Assembly (NCBI GenBank): GCA_029204045.2
Contig: CM055061.1
Location: forward strand, 47,268,977-47,332,976
Length of the DNA stretch: 64,000 bases
Origin: Tillandsia leiboldiana
Taxonomy: Eukaryota > Streptophyta > Magnoliopsida > Poales > Bromeliaceae
Direction of reading: 5' to 3'
Each line of letters begins with the position of its first letter. Within the stretch, counting starts at the first letter, position 1. The notes below the pieces were generated by a model, which was given only the letters and a program-made list of their open reading frames with translations, made no database searches and was not told where the DNA came from. The position numbers and the translations under genes were made by a program. Of this stretch, positions 1 through 8,370 are shown piece by piece.

Positions 1-550
1 AGAGCAAGGGTACGGCGATCCAAAGTCGTGCAAGGAATTTGAAAATAATCCGGAAAGAGTACGCGGGGTGACGCAAGCCTTTTTGAATTCGAAATTTCGA
101 ATATCAACTAACAAACCTTTTGGCAATTGCATTAAAAATAGTTGATACAAAATAAATATTTTGTCCCACTTATTTTTGTATCTATATTATAGCTTCAAAA
201 TGTAGAGAAACAAATATTCCTAATTGCATATTTTACAACAAAAATTAAATTAAAGGAAATAATAATAATAATTTGATTGTAAGAATTAAAAGATTGGAGC
301 AGCAAAACAGATTTGGCAAATTTTCTTTTTTTTTTTCTTAAAATATGAGTCAATGTTTCCACAGAACACGTGGGGGCAGCAATTTCCCGTATGCAATTTC
401 CCGTATATTTGCGGCGTTTGACTGCATACTAGTACATAAAAGCGCCCTCTTCATGGGAATTTGCGGTGAAATTTTCAAGAAATGTCCTTCCAATAACAAA
501 TCACCATCACCACCATCACATACGTTTTATACTTTCGCTTTTTCTCCCTC
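1..550. other. AT-rich upstream intergenic / promoter region
   Basis: No credible gene is seen. The stretch is AT-rich, with several A/T runs, and leads into the promoter of the carboxylesterase gene. The 100-residue open frame at 345-647 has no recognisable composition or domain and overlaps the promoter and leader, so it is not called. Confidence 0.6.
367..374 (+). promoter_or_regulatory. G-box / ABRE-like element
   Basis: CACGTGGG lies about 180 bp upstream of the TATA box of the carboxylesterase gene. CACGTG is the core bound by plant bZIP and bHLH factors, and the trailing GG makes it ABRE-like. Position and motif are seen; any role in stress regulation is inference, though HSR203J-class genes are known as stress- and pathogen-responsive. 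Confidence 0.4.
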
Positions 551-557
551 TATAAAT
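551..557 (+). promoter_or_regulatory. TATA box of the carboxylesterase gene
   Basis: TATAAAT preceded by a pyrimidine-rich stretch, 102 bp upstream of the start codon at 659. This predicts a transcription start near 580-590 and a leader of about 70-80 nt, typical for a plant gene. Confidence 0.7.
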
Positions 558-658
558 TCCCTTTGGCTAGTACTCATCCCCACCATCACTGATCACCCTC
601 ATCCAATTTCACTTCCAATCTTCCACCAATTCGCGCGTGTTAATTAAACACCGTCGGC

Positions 659-1705
659 ATGGAATCCGTAGCGACGGCAGCAGCGAAAGAATCAGAGCAG
701 CAGCAGCCAAAGGCCAGTCAGGAGCGGGGGGCGGTGGTTGTCGACGAGGTGTCGGGCTGGCTGCGCATCTACGACGACGGCACGGTGGACCGCACCTGGA
801 CGGGCCCGCCGGAGGCCCTCTTCCTTATGCAGCCGGTCCCGCCCTACGACGTCCCGCAAGACGGCGTTACCGTCCACGACCTCTCCCCCGGCGGCGACGT
901 CCCCGACCTCCGCATCTACCTCCCGACCGCCCGAACTCTTTCCGAAGAGCATCGGCGTGGCCTTCCGGTGCTGCTCCACTTGCACGGCGGCGGCTTCTGC
1001 ATCAGCCACCCGTCGTGGCTAATGTACCACCACTTCTACGCCCGCCTCGCCAGCTCCGTCCCAGCCGCCGTCGTCTCCCCCGCCCTCCCCCTCGCCCCCG
1101 AGCGCCGCCTCCCCGCCGCCCTCGACGCCGCCGCCGCGGCCCTCCGCCACCTCCCCCTCCTCCCCTCCGCCCCCGACCTTGACCTCTCCCGCGTCTTCCC
1201 CATCGGCGACAGCTCCGGCGCCAACCTCGTCCACCTCCTCGCCTCCGCCGTACCCGGCGGAAGCCCTGTCGATCTGGCCGGCGGCATCCTCCTCCACCCC
1301 GGCTTCGTTCGATCGACCCGCAGCCGGTCCGAGCTCGAGCAGCGCTCCAGCTCCGTCTTCTTCACGCTGGACATGCTCGACAAATTCCTCGCCCTGGCCC
1401 TGCCCCCCGGGGCCAGCAAGGACCACCCCTTCACCTGCCCCATGGACCTCGCCGCGCCGCCGTTGGCATCGCTGGCCCTCCCGCCGTTCCTCGTCGGGGT
1501 GGCGGAGCACGACCTCGTCGTCGACACGAACCTGGAGTACTGTGACGCCATGAAGCGCGCCGGGAAGGACGTGGAGGTGCTCGTCAGCGGCGGCGTCAGC
1601 CACTCCTTCTATCTCAATAAGTTCGCCGTCGACAACGACCCCCTCACCGCCGACAGGACCCAGGAGCTCATCCTCGCCATCACCGACTTCATCCGCCGCC
1701 ATTAA
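659..1705 (+). CDS. HSR203J-like carboxylesterase (plant CXE family, alpha/beta hydrolase)
   Basis: Serine carboxylesterase of the plant CXE family, a GDXG/HSL-like alpha/beta hydrolase that would cleave small ester substrates, probably in the cytosol (no signal peptide seen). The 348-residue protein is intronless and of normal family length. Seen: the N-terminal EVSGWLRIYDDGTVDRTWTG block, diagnostic of the tobacco HSR203J subgroup; oxyanion-hole HGGG at residues 109-112; nucleophile elbow GDSSG with Ser185; likely acid Asp285 in AEHD; catalytic His315 in GVSHSF. The PLAPERRLPAA block follows the HSR203J version of the usual YRLAPEHRLPAA. The start codon has a good context (GGCATGG). Oddity: the linker before the nucleophile elbow (about residues 160-178) is short and lacks the usual WL...ADF segment. 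Codon use is extremely GC-rich, unlike the flanks. HSR203J is a hypersensitive-response marker; the natural substrate is unknown. Physiological role here is inference. Confidence 0.93.
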   Translation: MESVATAAAKESEQQQPKASQERGAVVVDEVSGWLRIYDDGTVDRTWTGPPEALFLMQPVPPYDVPQDGVTVHDLSPGGDVPDLRIYLPTARTLSEEHRRGLPVLLHLHGGGFCISHPSWLMYHHFYARLASSVPAAVVSPALPLAPERRLPAALDAAAAALRHLPLLPSAPDLDLSRVFPIGDSSGANLVHLLASAVPGGSPVDLAGGILLHPGFVRSTRSRSELEQRSSSVFFTLDMLDKFLALALPPGASKDHPFTCPMDLAAPPLASLALPPFLVGVAEHDLVVDTNLEYCDAMKRAGKDVEVLVSGGVSHSFYLNKFAVDNDPLTADRTQELILAITDFIRRH

Positions 1706-1955
1706 TTAATGTTTCGTTTCATCGTTATTATTCAGTTCTGTGCTGCTAGTGTACGTCGTCCTTAATTTCGTTTCCGAAAATGGCTTACTTGTTTCTAATT
1801 TCTGGTCTAAAATGTGTGGATTGATGTGTTACTGGGAAAACTCTGGTACATTCTGTACGTTGTTGCCCGGTGATTAGTACTATACTTTTTACCTAAACCA
1901 GCGATGGGCTTCGATATAATTTTTTTTTAATATAAATTATTCAGTTGTGTGTTAA
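1706..1955 (+). other. 3' UTR and downstream flank of the carboxylesterase gene
   Basis: T-rich sequence without coding potential that probably holds the 3' UTR and poly(A) site. I see no single convincing AATAAA signal, which is common for plant genes. Confidence 0.5.
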
Positions 1956-1972
1956 ATATATATATATATATA
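1956..1972. repeat. (TA)n microsatellite, left segment
   Basis: Short alternating TA run directly bordering the first foldback element. It is the left piece of a TA microsatellite that is interrupted three times. Confidence 0.8.
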
Positions 1973-2220
1973 GAGTTGGGCTGGAATGCTATTGATAGCA
2001 CCAACCCAACTTTGCCACCCATTTTTTAGCCTTTAGATCGCATTGAGATTTGTGCAGGCTCTTTAATGAAAAAAAGAAAAAAGAAAAAGTAAAAAGAAAA
2101 AGTAAAAAGTAAAAAGCTTTTCTTTTTCATTAAAGAGCATGCACAAATCTCAATGCGATCTAAAGGCTAAAAAATGGGTGGCAAAATTGGGTTGGTGCTA
2201 TCAATAGCATTCCAGCCCAA

Positions 2221-2223
<3 letters not shown>
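1973..2223. mobile_element. Foldback MITE, copy 1, inserted in a TA microsatellite (Micron-like)
   Basis: 251-bp element whose two arms (about 100 bp each) are near-perfect inverted repeats, beginning GAGTTGGGCTGG and ending in the complement, around an A-rich purine loop of about 50 bp. Both ends abut TA repeats. No coding capacity. Insertion into (TA)n resembles the rice Micron MITEs; that assignment is inference, since no transposase is present. Confidence 0.75.

Positions 2224-2257
<34 letters not shown>
2224..2257. repeat. (TA)n microsatellite between MITE copies
   Basis: About 34 bp of alternating TA separating two near-identical foldback elements. Confidence 0.85.
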
Positions 2258-2260
<3 letters not shown>

Positions 2261-2505
2261 TTGGGCTGGAATGCTATTGATAGCACCAACCCAACTTTGC
2301 CACCCATTTTTTAGCCTTTAGATCGCATTGAGATTTGTGCATGCTCTTTAATGAAAAAGAGAAAAAAGAAAAAGTAAAAAGAAAAAGTAAAAAATAAAAA
2401 GCTTTTCTTTTTCATTAAAGAGCATGCACAAATCTCAATGCGATCTAAAGGCTAAAAAATGGGTGGCAAAGTTGGGTTGGTGCTATCAATAGCATTCCAG
2501 CCCAA

Positions 2506-2508
<3 letters not shown>
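2258..2508. mobile_element. Foldback MITE, copy 2
   Basis: Second 251-bp copy, the same length and nearly the same sequence as the element at 1973-2223, in the same orientation, also bordered by TA repeats on both sides. The identical length points to tandem duplication of MITE plus TA spacer, or to two recent insertions. Confidence 0.75.

Positions 2509-2573
<65 letters not shown>
2509..2573. repeat. (TA)n microsatellite
   Basis: About 65 bp of alternating TA between the second and third foldback elements. Confidence 0.9.
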
Positions 2574-2576
<3 letters not shown>

Positions 2577-2950
2577 TAAATTACAAAAAACCTTTCTGTC
2601 ATATCCCGCTTTTCCACTTTACCCCCTGTCATTTAAAAGTCGACAACCTGCTCCCTCGTAATTACCGAATTGTGCAATAACCCTCCGCCGTCAATTGACC
2701 GTCAGGTTTTTTGAAAATATATTTTCATATACTCAAAATACCTTTGGAAAATATTTCCTAAAAAAAAAAAAAAAAAGAAAAAAAACTTCAAAAAAAAAAG
2801 GAAGGGCATTTTCGTCAATTTACCATTTCTGTCAACGTCGTTGTCCCCTAAAGATAATTCGATAATTACGAGGGGGCAGGTTGTCGACTTTTAAATGACA
2901 GGGGGTAAAGTGGAAAAGCGGGATATGACAGGGAGTTTTTCTGTAATTTA

Positions 2951-2952
<2 letters not shown>
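2574..2952. mobile_element. Third foldback MITE of an unrelated family, also TA-flanked
   Basis: 379-bp element starting GGCTAAATTACA and ending in the complement TGTAATTTAGC. Arms of about 100 bp pair well apart from a few mismatches, and include the TCGACAACCTGC block in inverted copies. The centre contains poly(A). No ORF. The sequence is unrelated to the two MITEs to its left but uses the same kind of target. Confidence 0.7.

Positions 2953-3023
<71 letters not shown>
2953..3023. repeat. (TA)n microsatellite, right segment
   Basis: About 71 bp of alternating TA closing the MITE cluster. Confidence 0.9.
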
Positions 3024-3026
<3 letters not shown>

Positions 3027-3711
3027 TTTTCGAAATTAAAAATTATCTATATAATTTTTTAAAAATTATAAATTAAGAAGTTTTCATTTGATATATTCAA
3101 TGTCTTTATCTGGATTTTGAACTCTACAAATAAAATAATTTAATATTAATAAATTTATATATAAATATCAAATAAATTTTTTTATATTTTGTAAATATAG
3201 AAAAAGTTTAGTTAAAAAAAATGAAAATAGAGTTTGAAGTAAATAATACCTAGAACGTTTTTTTTTTTTTTGACGTCCGAAGTCTCACATGATTTGTCAG
3301 AAAATCTTTTCAAGCTGTATTTAAAAATTAGTTAATAAAATAATAATAAATAAAAAAATTTAATTTATAATAAATTAAGTAAATAATATGTAGAATAGCG
3401 AAGAAAAATTATTAAGAAAATTGGATCATTTTGAAAAACTTTCTGTAGTTTGAAAATCTTATCTTGACAACTCAGTTTGGACTTTATCTCGAGAAAGAGA
3501 TGACTGGATTTCCTATTAGCTAGTAATCTTTAAGATTTCTGCAGAGATTTTCTCACAATAATTCATATCATTAACAAAAACTAAGCAGCACGCAACACCC
3601 AAAGTATATAGATATCAATTTTTGGAAAGTAGTATATATTGCAGTTTATAAAAGGAAAAGAAAAAAAATAAAAAAAATATGAGGCTCAAAAAATTTATCT
3701 ATTCAATCCAA

Positions 3712-3755
<44 letters not shown>

Positions 3756-4073
3756 ATTTTTTTTTTTTTTTTTTTTTCTTTTATGCACGATTATTATGCA
3801 TATTGGTTGGCTAAGGTCATACAAAATTAATGCTATTTTTTATGGCCACTTTGGTGATAGCTCTTCCCATGTAGATTTTGTTAGCATCCATCCAAGTCCA
3901 GAAAAGAAATCCTAGCGATAAAGCGTTTTTGTATTTTTTTTTTGTTGGGTGAAAAATTAGCTAATAAAAACACATTCTTATTGTGGCACATTGCATAAAG
4001 TTTCTCATGATACTAACCAGGGTCATGCACAAACTGCACTTAGGCCATTGTTGTTCCAAGAAGATACAGCCAT
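3024..4073. other. AT-rich intergenic DNA with a long A-run/T-run
   Basis: No gene seen. Contains about 41 A (3713-3753) followed, after GAA, by about 21 T (3757-3777), which could fold back or be an assembly-sensitive homopolymer. The right end (CATGATAG) is the left target duplication of the next insertion. Confidence 0.6.
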
Positions 4074-4078
4074 GATAG
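4074..4078. repeat. Left 5-bp target duplication GATAG of the composite element
   Basis: GATAG immediately precedes the TGTGACG end of the left Cassandra LTR. The same five bases follow the last Cassandra LTR at 9348-9352. Confidence 0.7.
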
Positions 4079-4255
4079 TGTGACGCCCCACTTCCCAGGG
4101 GGTCACCCATCCTAGAACTACTTTAGCTCTATCACGCTTAACTCTCATATTTCTCTTGGATTTTGCTACCATCCAAAATGCTATAGCCGGGTTAGAGATT
4201 TAGTCCTATTATATCATTTATATATAGGACTAATCCAAATTCCGGGGGTGTCACA
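4079..4255 (-). mobile_element. Cassandra TRIM LTR (5S rRNA-derived), left border
   Basis: 177-bp LTR with TG...CA ends, here in reverse orientation. Its U5-proximal half carries 5S rRNA-like sequence (GTTAAGCGTGCT-type box A, then GGGTGACCCCCTGGGAAG-type box C), the hallmark of Cassandra. It is more diverged than the other copies in this window (for example CTTTAGCTCTATC). Confidence 0.9.
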
Positions 4256-4475
4256 TTCTTCCCCCCTTTAAGCCCTGACGTCCACGTCAGGCTCAAGCAC
4301 ACTCACAAGCACCAGGCGATGTGAGACTCGTCTCGCTAGCCTTAGCCGACCTTGTGATGAGCTGCACTCCACTCACAACGGTCATTAGCCAGGAAGCCTC
4401 GCTCTACCCGCTAAATAACCCTGGCTCAGCCGAGACTCATCTCACATTTCCGGCTGGTGAATGGCTCTGATACCA
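4256..4475 (-). mobile_element. Cassandra internal domain with PPT and primer-binding site
   Basis: Non-coding Cassandra interior: polypurine tract (reverse complement at 4256-4270) and a tRNA-iMet primer-binding site, TGGTATCAGAGC on the minus strand at 4464-4475. Instead of the native Cassandra LTR, the sequence past the primer site is the spacer and U5 end of a Gypsy LTR, so the domain is chimeric exactly at the primer site. Confidence 0.85.
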
Positions 4476-4483
4476 CTCTAATC

Positions 4484-7400
4484 TGTCACGCCCCGGGGCG
4501 ATACTGCGCCCCGGCTCGCCAACAGATCCGCCGCCCATACGGGAAGCCCCGTATAGGCGTAGCGACTAACCTGCAAAGAAACATCTACACTAGCAGATAT
4601 CAGAGCTGAAAGAGAAAAGCTGGAATAAAATACATAAAATAAACTACAACTCACAAATATACAGACCAATCTCACCAGAATACAAGAGTCTCTCAGAAAA
4701 GCAGGAAAGAAAGGTACAACTCAAAACCTCACTACAACAGTCACTCGACATAACACACACCAAAATGGTACTGGGGTACATCTACTCACACACTGAAGAT
4801 GACAGGAGGGGATCTATCTCGCGACGCCCTTACCTCGGTCAGAAGGAGCTGGATCAGCAACAAGAGCAGCAGGAACCGGAGCAGAAGTCCCTGGGGAGAA
4901 GACACCACGACGGGTGTGAGAACTACATCCCACAGTAGTTCTCAGTGGGTGCCGCCAACAAGCCCGACGGTCTGCCCACTAAGTCTACCAGAGGCAAAAG
5001 TAACATATGCAGTGCTATAAGGAAAGCTGGGAAAAGTAACTCTACAGCTACTATGCCTCTATCTAGATGCTCAACAGTGGAACAGAAAGAACATAATGCC
5101 ACAACTAACTCTCCTCCCTGATCACCCAATCAAAACTGACTGCCACATCGGGTCCAGTCAAACCTGCGCCAACCTACTGCCGTTACGTCCCGGAGGAGCG
5201 GACTTACGTAGGGCGTCCGTGGCTGCCAACAAAAGCACAGCCAGAGGGACCAATGCAACAACAAGTCGCTAAAGAACATCTCAAACTCACGCCGGTACAA
5301 CAACCCGGTCTCGCCTACTCCGGAGTGGCACTCGAGGGGAGCGACCCGCTCGAGTCAAAGTAACCCATAAGTATCACTGTAAAGTATCTCTGTAAAGCTC
5401 AAATGTGGCTCATGCAGGCTATGATCCAATCCTCGATCAATAAGATCGACTACCAAACAAATCACTGACTCACTCACTGGCTGGAATCTACACAGCTGAA
5501 ACTCACTGTCTCTCTGACAGTTTCCAAGAACCCAGATCTACCATCACTATCACTCTCCCAAAGAAATCAAATCTACAAACTGCTATCAACTCCACTCGGT
5601 CCCCAGACACGAGTGCAAATGCATCCCACAACCACCCGACCTCTCGGCCCACAACACGGGCGAGGAAAAGCTAAGTCTATAGTGAAATGAAGTATCGTGA
5701 TGTGGAATGTCTAGAGCAATAAGAAACCTAGCCCAAGTTGGAGTTTTCTACAGACTGGCTGAACATGATACATATGACAGGGGTGCTAGGTCAAGTTCCA
5801 AGATTTCACTACTTAACATAAAGTAGGGATCAAAAGATTCATCAACTGATATATGAGATACAACATACAGTTTTACACATGCTAATACTCCAATTTCTAA
5901 CATGCATGATCCTACACACATAGAATTAGTACACAGTCCAGCGTTCTTGGAAGCAAGGTCACCCACCTGAAAGTGCTAACTGCCCAGAATCGTACAGCTG
6001 AGAAAGCCCAAAACAGTCAAATCACAGATCCCACCAAGCCAACAACACGGTAGAAGTGCTCACAACCTCCTGGGTACAAACATACACCAAAATTACACTT
6101 TAAACCACACAAATTCCAAAATCCCAAAATCTGTGGTGAACAGTCCCATTCACACGAAATTTTCACCTGAAAAAATTCCTCCAAAAATTCCAATAAAAAT
6201 ATGACGGCGATCCTCGCGAAGAGTAGATGTCGATAGAGTCCTGAAACATCGAATTCCGATGTCCGGATGAGGAGATAAAAATCCGACAAGTAGGTGCTGT
6301 CCAAATCAACCAACAATCGCAAAGGGGGTTAAAAATGTACCCAGAACCCCAAGAAAAGCTCGGATCCAGAAAAAGTGTCCAACACGGAAAATGTAGATTT
6401 ACCTCTTACGAAACCGTCACCGCAGAAATCGTCCCAAAATAACGTCGGGGTAGCCCGGTATACCTCCCAGACTAAACTGCGACGAAAATGGGCCTCCAAC
6501 AGTAGATCGTCGCTCCGCACCCCGATGTAGAAGTCGCCGTCGTCGCGGCCTCCAAAAATTCTGAACCTTTGCCAAAAGATGCACAAGAGGGAGAGGAGGA
6601 AATTTGGTTAAGGACTCAAGAGCTAAAAGCCTCGGGAAAAGCCTCTAAAAGGAAGCTAAGGAGGCCTATTTATAGGCCTCACCCGAAATCAGCCCAAAAA
6701 GACAAGTCAATGGGCTTTCGGGCCCAACTTTCGGGCGCCCGGTACTTTCGGGCGGCTACAGTGTTGGGCCGGCCCAACACTGTTCACGCCCGAATCCACC
6801 AGGTGCCGCCACGTGGCCCGCCGAACAGCAAACAGCTGTTCGGGCCACCCCCGAGCTGCCACGTGGCCCGCCCCCGCACAGTGAGGCGGTGGGCACCCGC
6901 CAACCAGCGGGCGACGCATGTCCACCCGGTTGACCCGCTGATCGGTCGGCGGCCGCACCGGGCGCGCGGCATGGCCCCGTCATGGGCACGCGCCCCGAGG
7001 TACCGGCCCCGACTCCGTGCACCGCGCACGGTGCGCCCGCGAACCAGAGGGTGACACGTGTCCCCTACACCCGGTCCACGCATTCCACTCCGGAATTCCG
7101 TGGACCGCGCCGCGTGCACCGACCAACCGGAGGCTGCCACGTGCCCCCGCCTTGGTCCATGCACCGCCGCGCTCACCCGGTAGACCGCGCGCCTTGCGCC
7201 CGCCAATCAGGCGGTGCCACGTGTCCATGCGCCGGGTCTGTGCACCCCGCCGCGCAGCTCTGTGGACCGCGCATCCTGAACCGGCCAATGACAGGCCGCC
7301 ACGTGGCATCCCGGCGGTCTACGGCCCCTCCCATGCACCATTTTCCACTAAAAACTTCCGGGAGTCCCTTTTTGGGCATCCGAACTCAGAAACAAACAAG

Positions 7401-7633
7401 CAAATAGCTGTTTTCAAGCGTTTTTCCGTGCTGAATCCATTTCCGACCTCTGTTGGGCCTAATTCTTTTCCGAAATTTCGGCAAACTCAGCCGATGGCCT
7501 ACACAGCTAATAATAACACACAGGGTCCATCTGTGGCATCCCATTGACGCACCATGGGCCAGATACACCAACGCTAGGTGCTCTAACAGTGGATTCATCG
7601 GAAGAACGCTGCATGGGAATTAGGGCCACTACA
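4484..7633 (-). mobile_element. Long Gypsy LTR ('Gypsy I', Del/Tekay-like)
   Basis: 3150-bp LTR; element orientation TGTAGTGGCC...GGGGCGTGACA. Upstream (minus strand) it is preceded by the PPT and pol end of a Gypsy element. Downstream it is followed by an 8-nt spacer and PBS. A GC-rich U3 stretch (6720-7330), a perfect 26-bp palindrome (6758-6783) and a TATA box (CTATAAATAG, reverse complement near 6668-6677) are visible. The U5 end can form a GC hairpin. The several small open frames in the GC-rich part are compositional and not genes. Confidence 0.8.
6758..6783. promoter_or_regulatory. Perfect 26-bp palindrome in Gypsy I LTR U3
   Basis: Half-site ACAGTGTTGGGCC followed by its exact complement. 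It contains TGGGCC/GGCCCA, the site-II type motif recognised by TCP factors. It sits about 85 bp upstream of the LTR TATA box in element orientation, and a nearly identical palindrome is found in both Gypsy II LTRs. Confidence 0.6.
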
Positions 7634-7693
7634 TCCTCCCCCACTAAAAGGAAGTTTCGTCCTCGAAACGAAGTAAGGTAGAACAGGCGTACC
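7634..7693 (-). other. Gypsy I polypurine tract and 3' untranslated segment
   Basis: On the minus strand the pol gene is followed by the TTCGAGGACGAAAC motif typical of Del/Tekay elements, then the PPT (AGTGGGGGAGGA), which directly abuts the LTR start TGTAGTGG. Confidence 0.8.
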
Positions 7694-8360
7694 TCAACCA
7701 GTGGTCTCGAACAGAAAAGGGTATGCAGATCTCATCTCTGTCTCTAGCTCCCAAGTAGCCTCTCGCTTATCGTGATTGCTCCATAAGATCTTCACATACG
7801 GAATGGTCCGGTTGCGCAATTCCCTCACCTCACGAGCAAGAATCCGCAACGGCCGCTCCTCGTAAATCAGGTCCTCACCGATCTCCAAGGGAGTGAAGTC
7901 AACCACATGCGACGGATCAAAGACATATCTCCTCAGGGCTGAGACATGAAAAACATCGTGTACACCGGCCAAACGTGGAGGAAGAGCAACTCTATAAGCC
8001 ACAGGGCCTACCCTCTCAAGTACCTCAAAGGGTCCAACAAAACGGGGACTAAGCTTCCCACGCACTCCAAATCTCCGGACCCCTTTCGAAGGCGAGACCT
8101 TTAGGAATACATGGTCACCAATCTGAAACTCCAGGTCTCGCCGTCGAGTATCTGCATAACTCCTCTGACGACTCTGGGTTACCTCAAGGTGTCGACGAAC
8201 AACTCTAACTTTCTCCTCAGCCTCCAAAAGAAGATCTGGTCCCAAAGTCCTCCTCTCACCCACATCACTCCAATACAAGGGTGACCGACACTTGCGTCCA
8301 TACAACGCCTCAAACGGAGCCATCTGAATGCTCGCCTGATAGCTGTTGTTGTAAGTCCAT
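7694..8360 (-). pseudogene. pol: Truncated Gypsy pol: integrase C-terminus and chromodomain (Gypsy I)
   Basis: The minus-strand frame encodes the end of a Ty3/Gypsy polyprotein. It starts abruptly in the TYNNSYQASIQMAPFEALYGR block of integrase (8360-8300). It continues through the basic C-terminal region (GDHVFLKVSPSKGVRRFG...GKLSPRFVGPFEVL, the GPF module) and ends with a chromodomain-like segment (ILAREVRELRNRTIPYVKILW...EATWELE). Del/Tekay chromoviruses use this domain to direct integration to heterochromatin. Everything 5' of this is missing: coding ends within about 10 bp of a Cassandra LTR at 8371. The remaining frame (about 209 residues from 8323) has no stops. This is a fragment, not a functional gene. 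Confidence 0.9.
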
Positions 8361-8370
8361 TTAAATAGAA

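Noticed and set aside
1019..1702. Long antisense ORF opposite the esterase gene
   Set aside because: Shadow of the strongly biased codon use; no domain and low-complexity Gly/Glu/Ala composition.
3713..3777. Poly(A) tail of a LINE or processed pseudogene
   Set aside because: The A run is followed at once by a T run, and no coding or RT-like sequence or TSD is seen next to it.
6569..7550. ORFs of 100-176 residues in the Gypsy I LTR
   Set aside because: GC-rich U3 region, no domain, frames on both strands, and they sit wholly inside a non-coding LTR.
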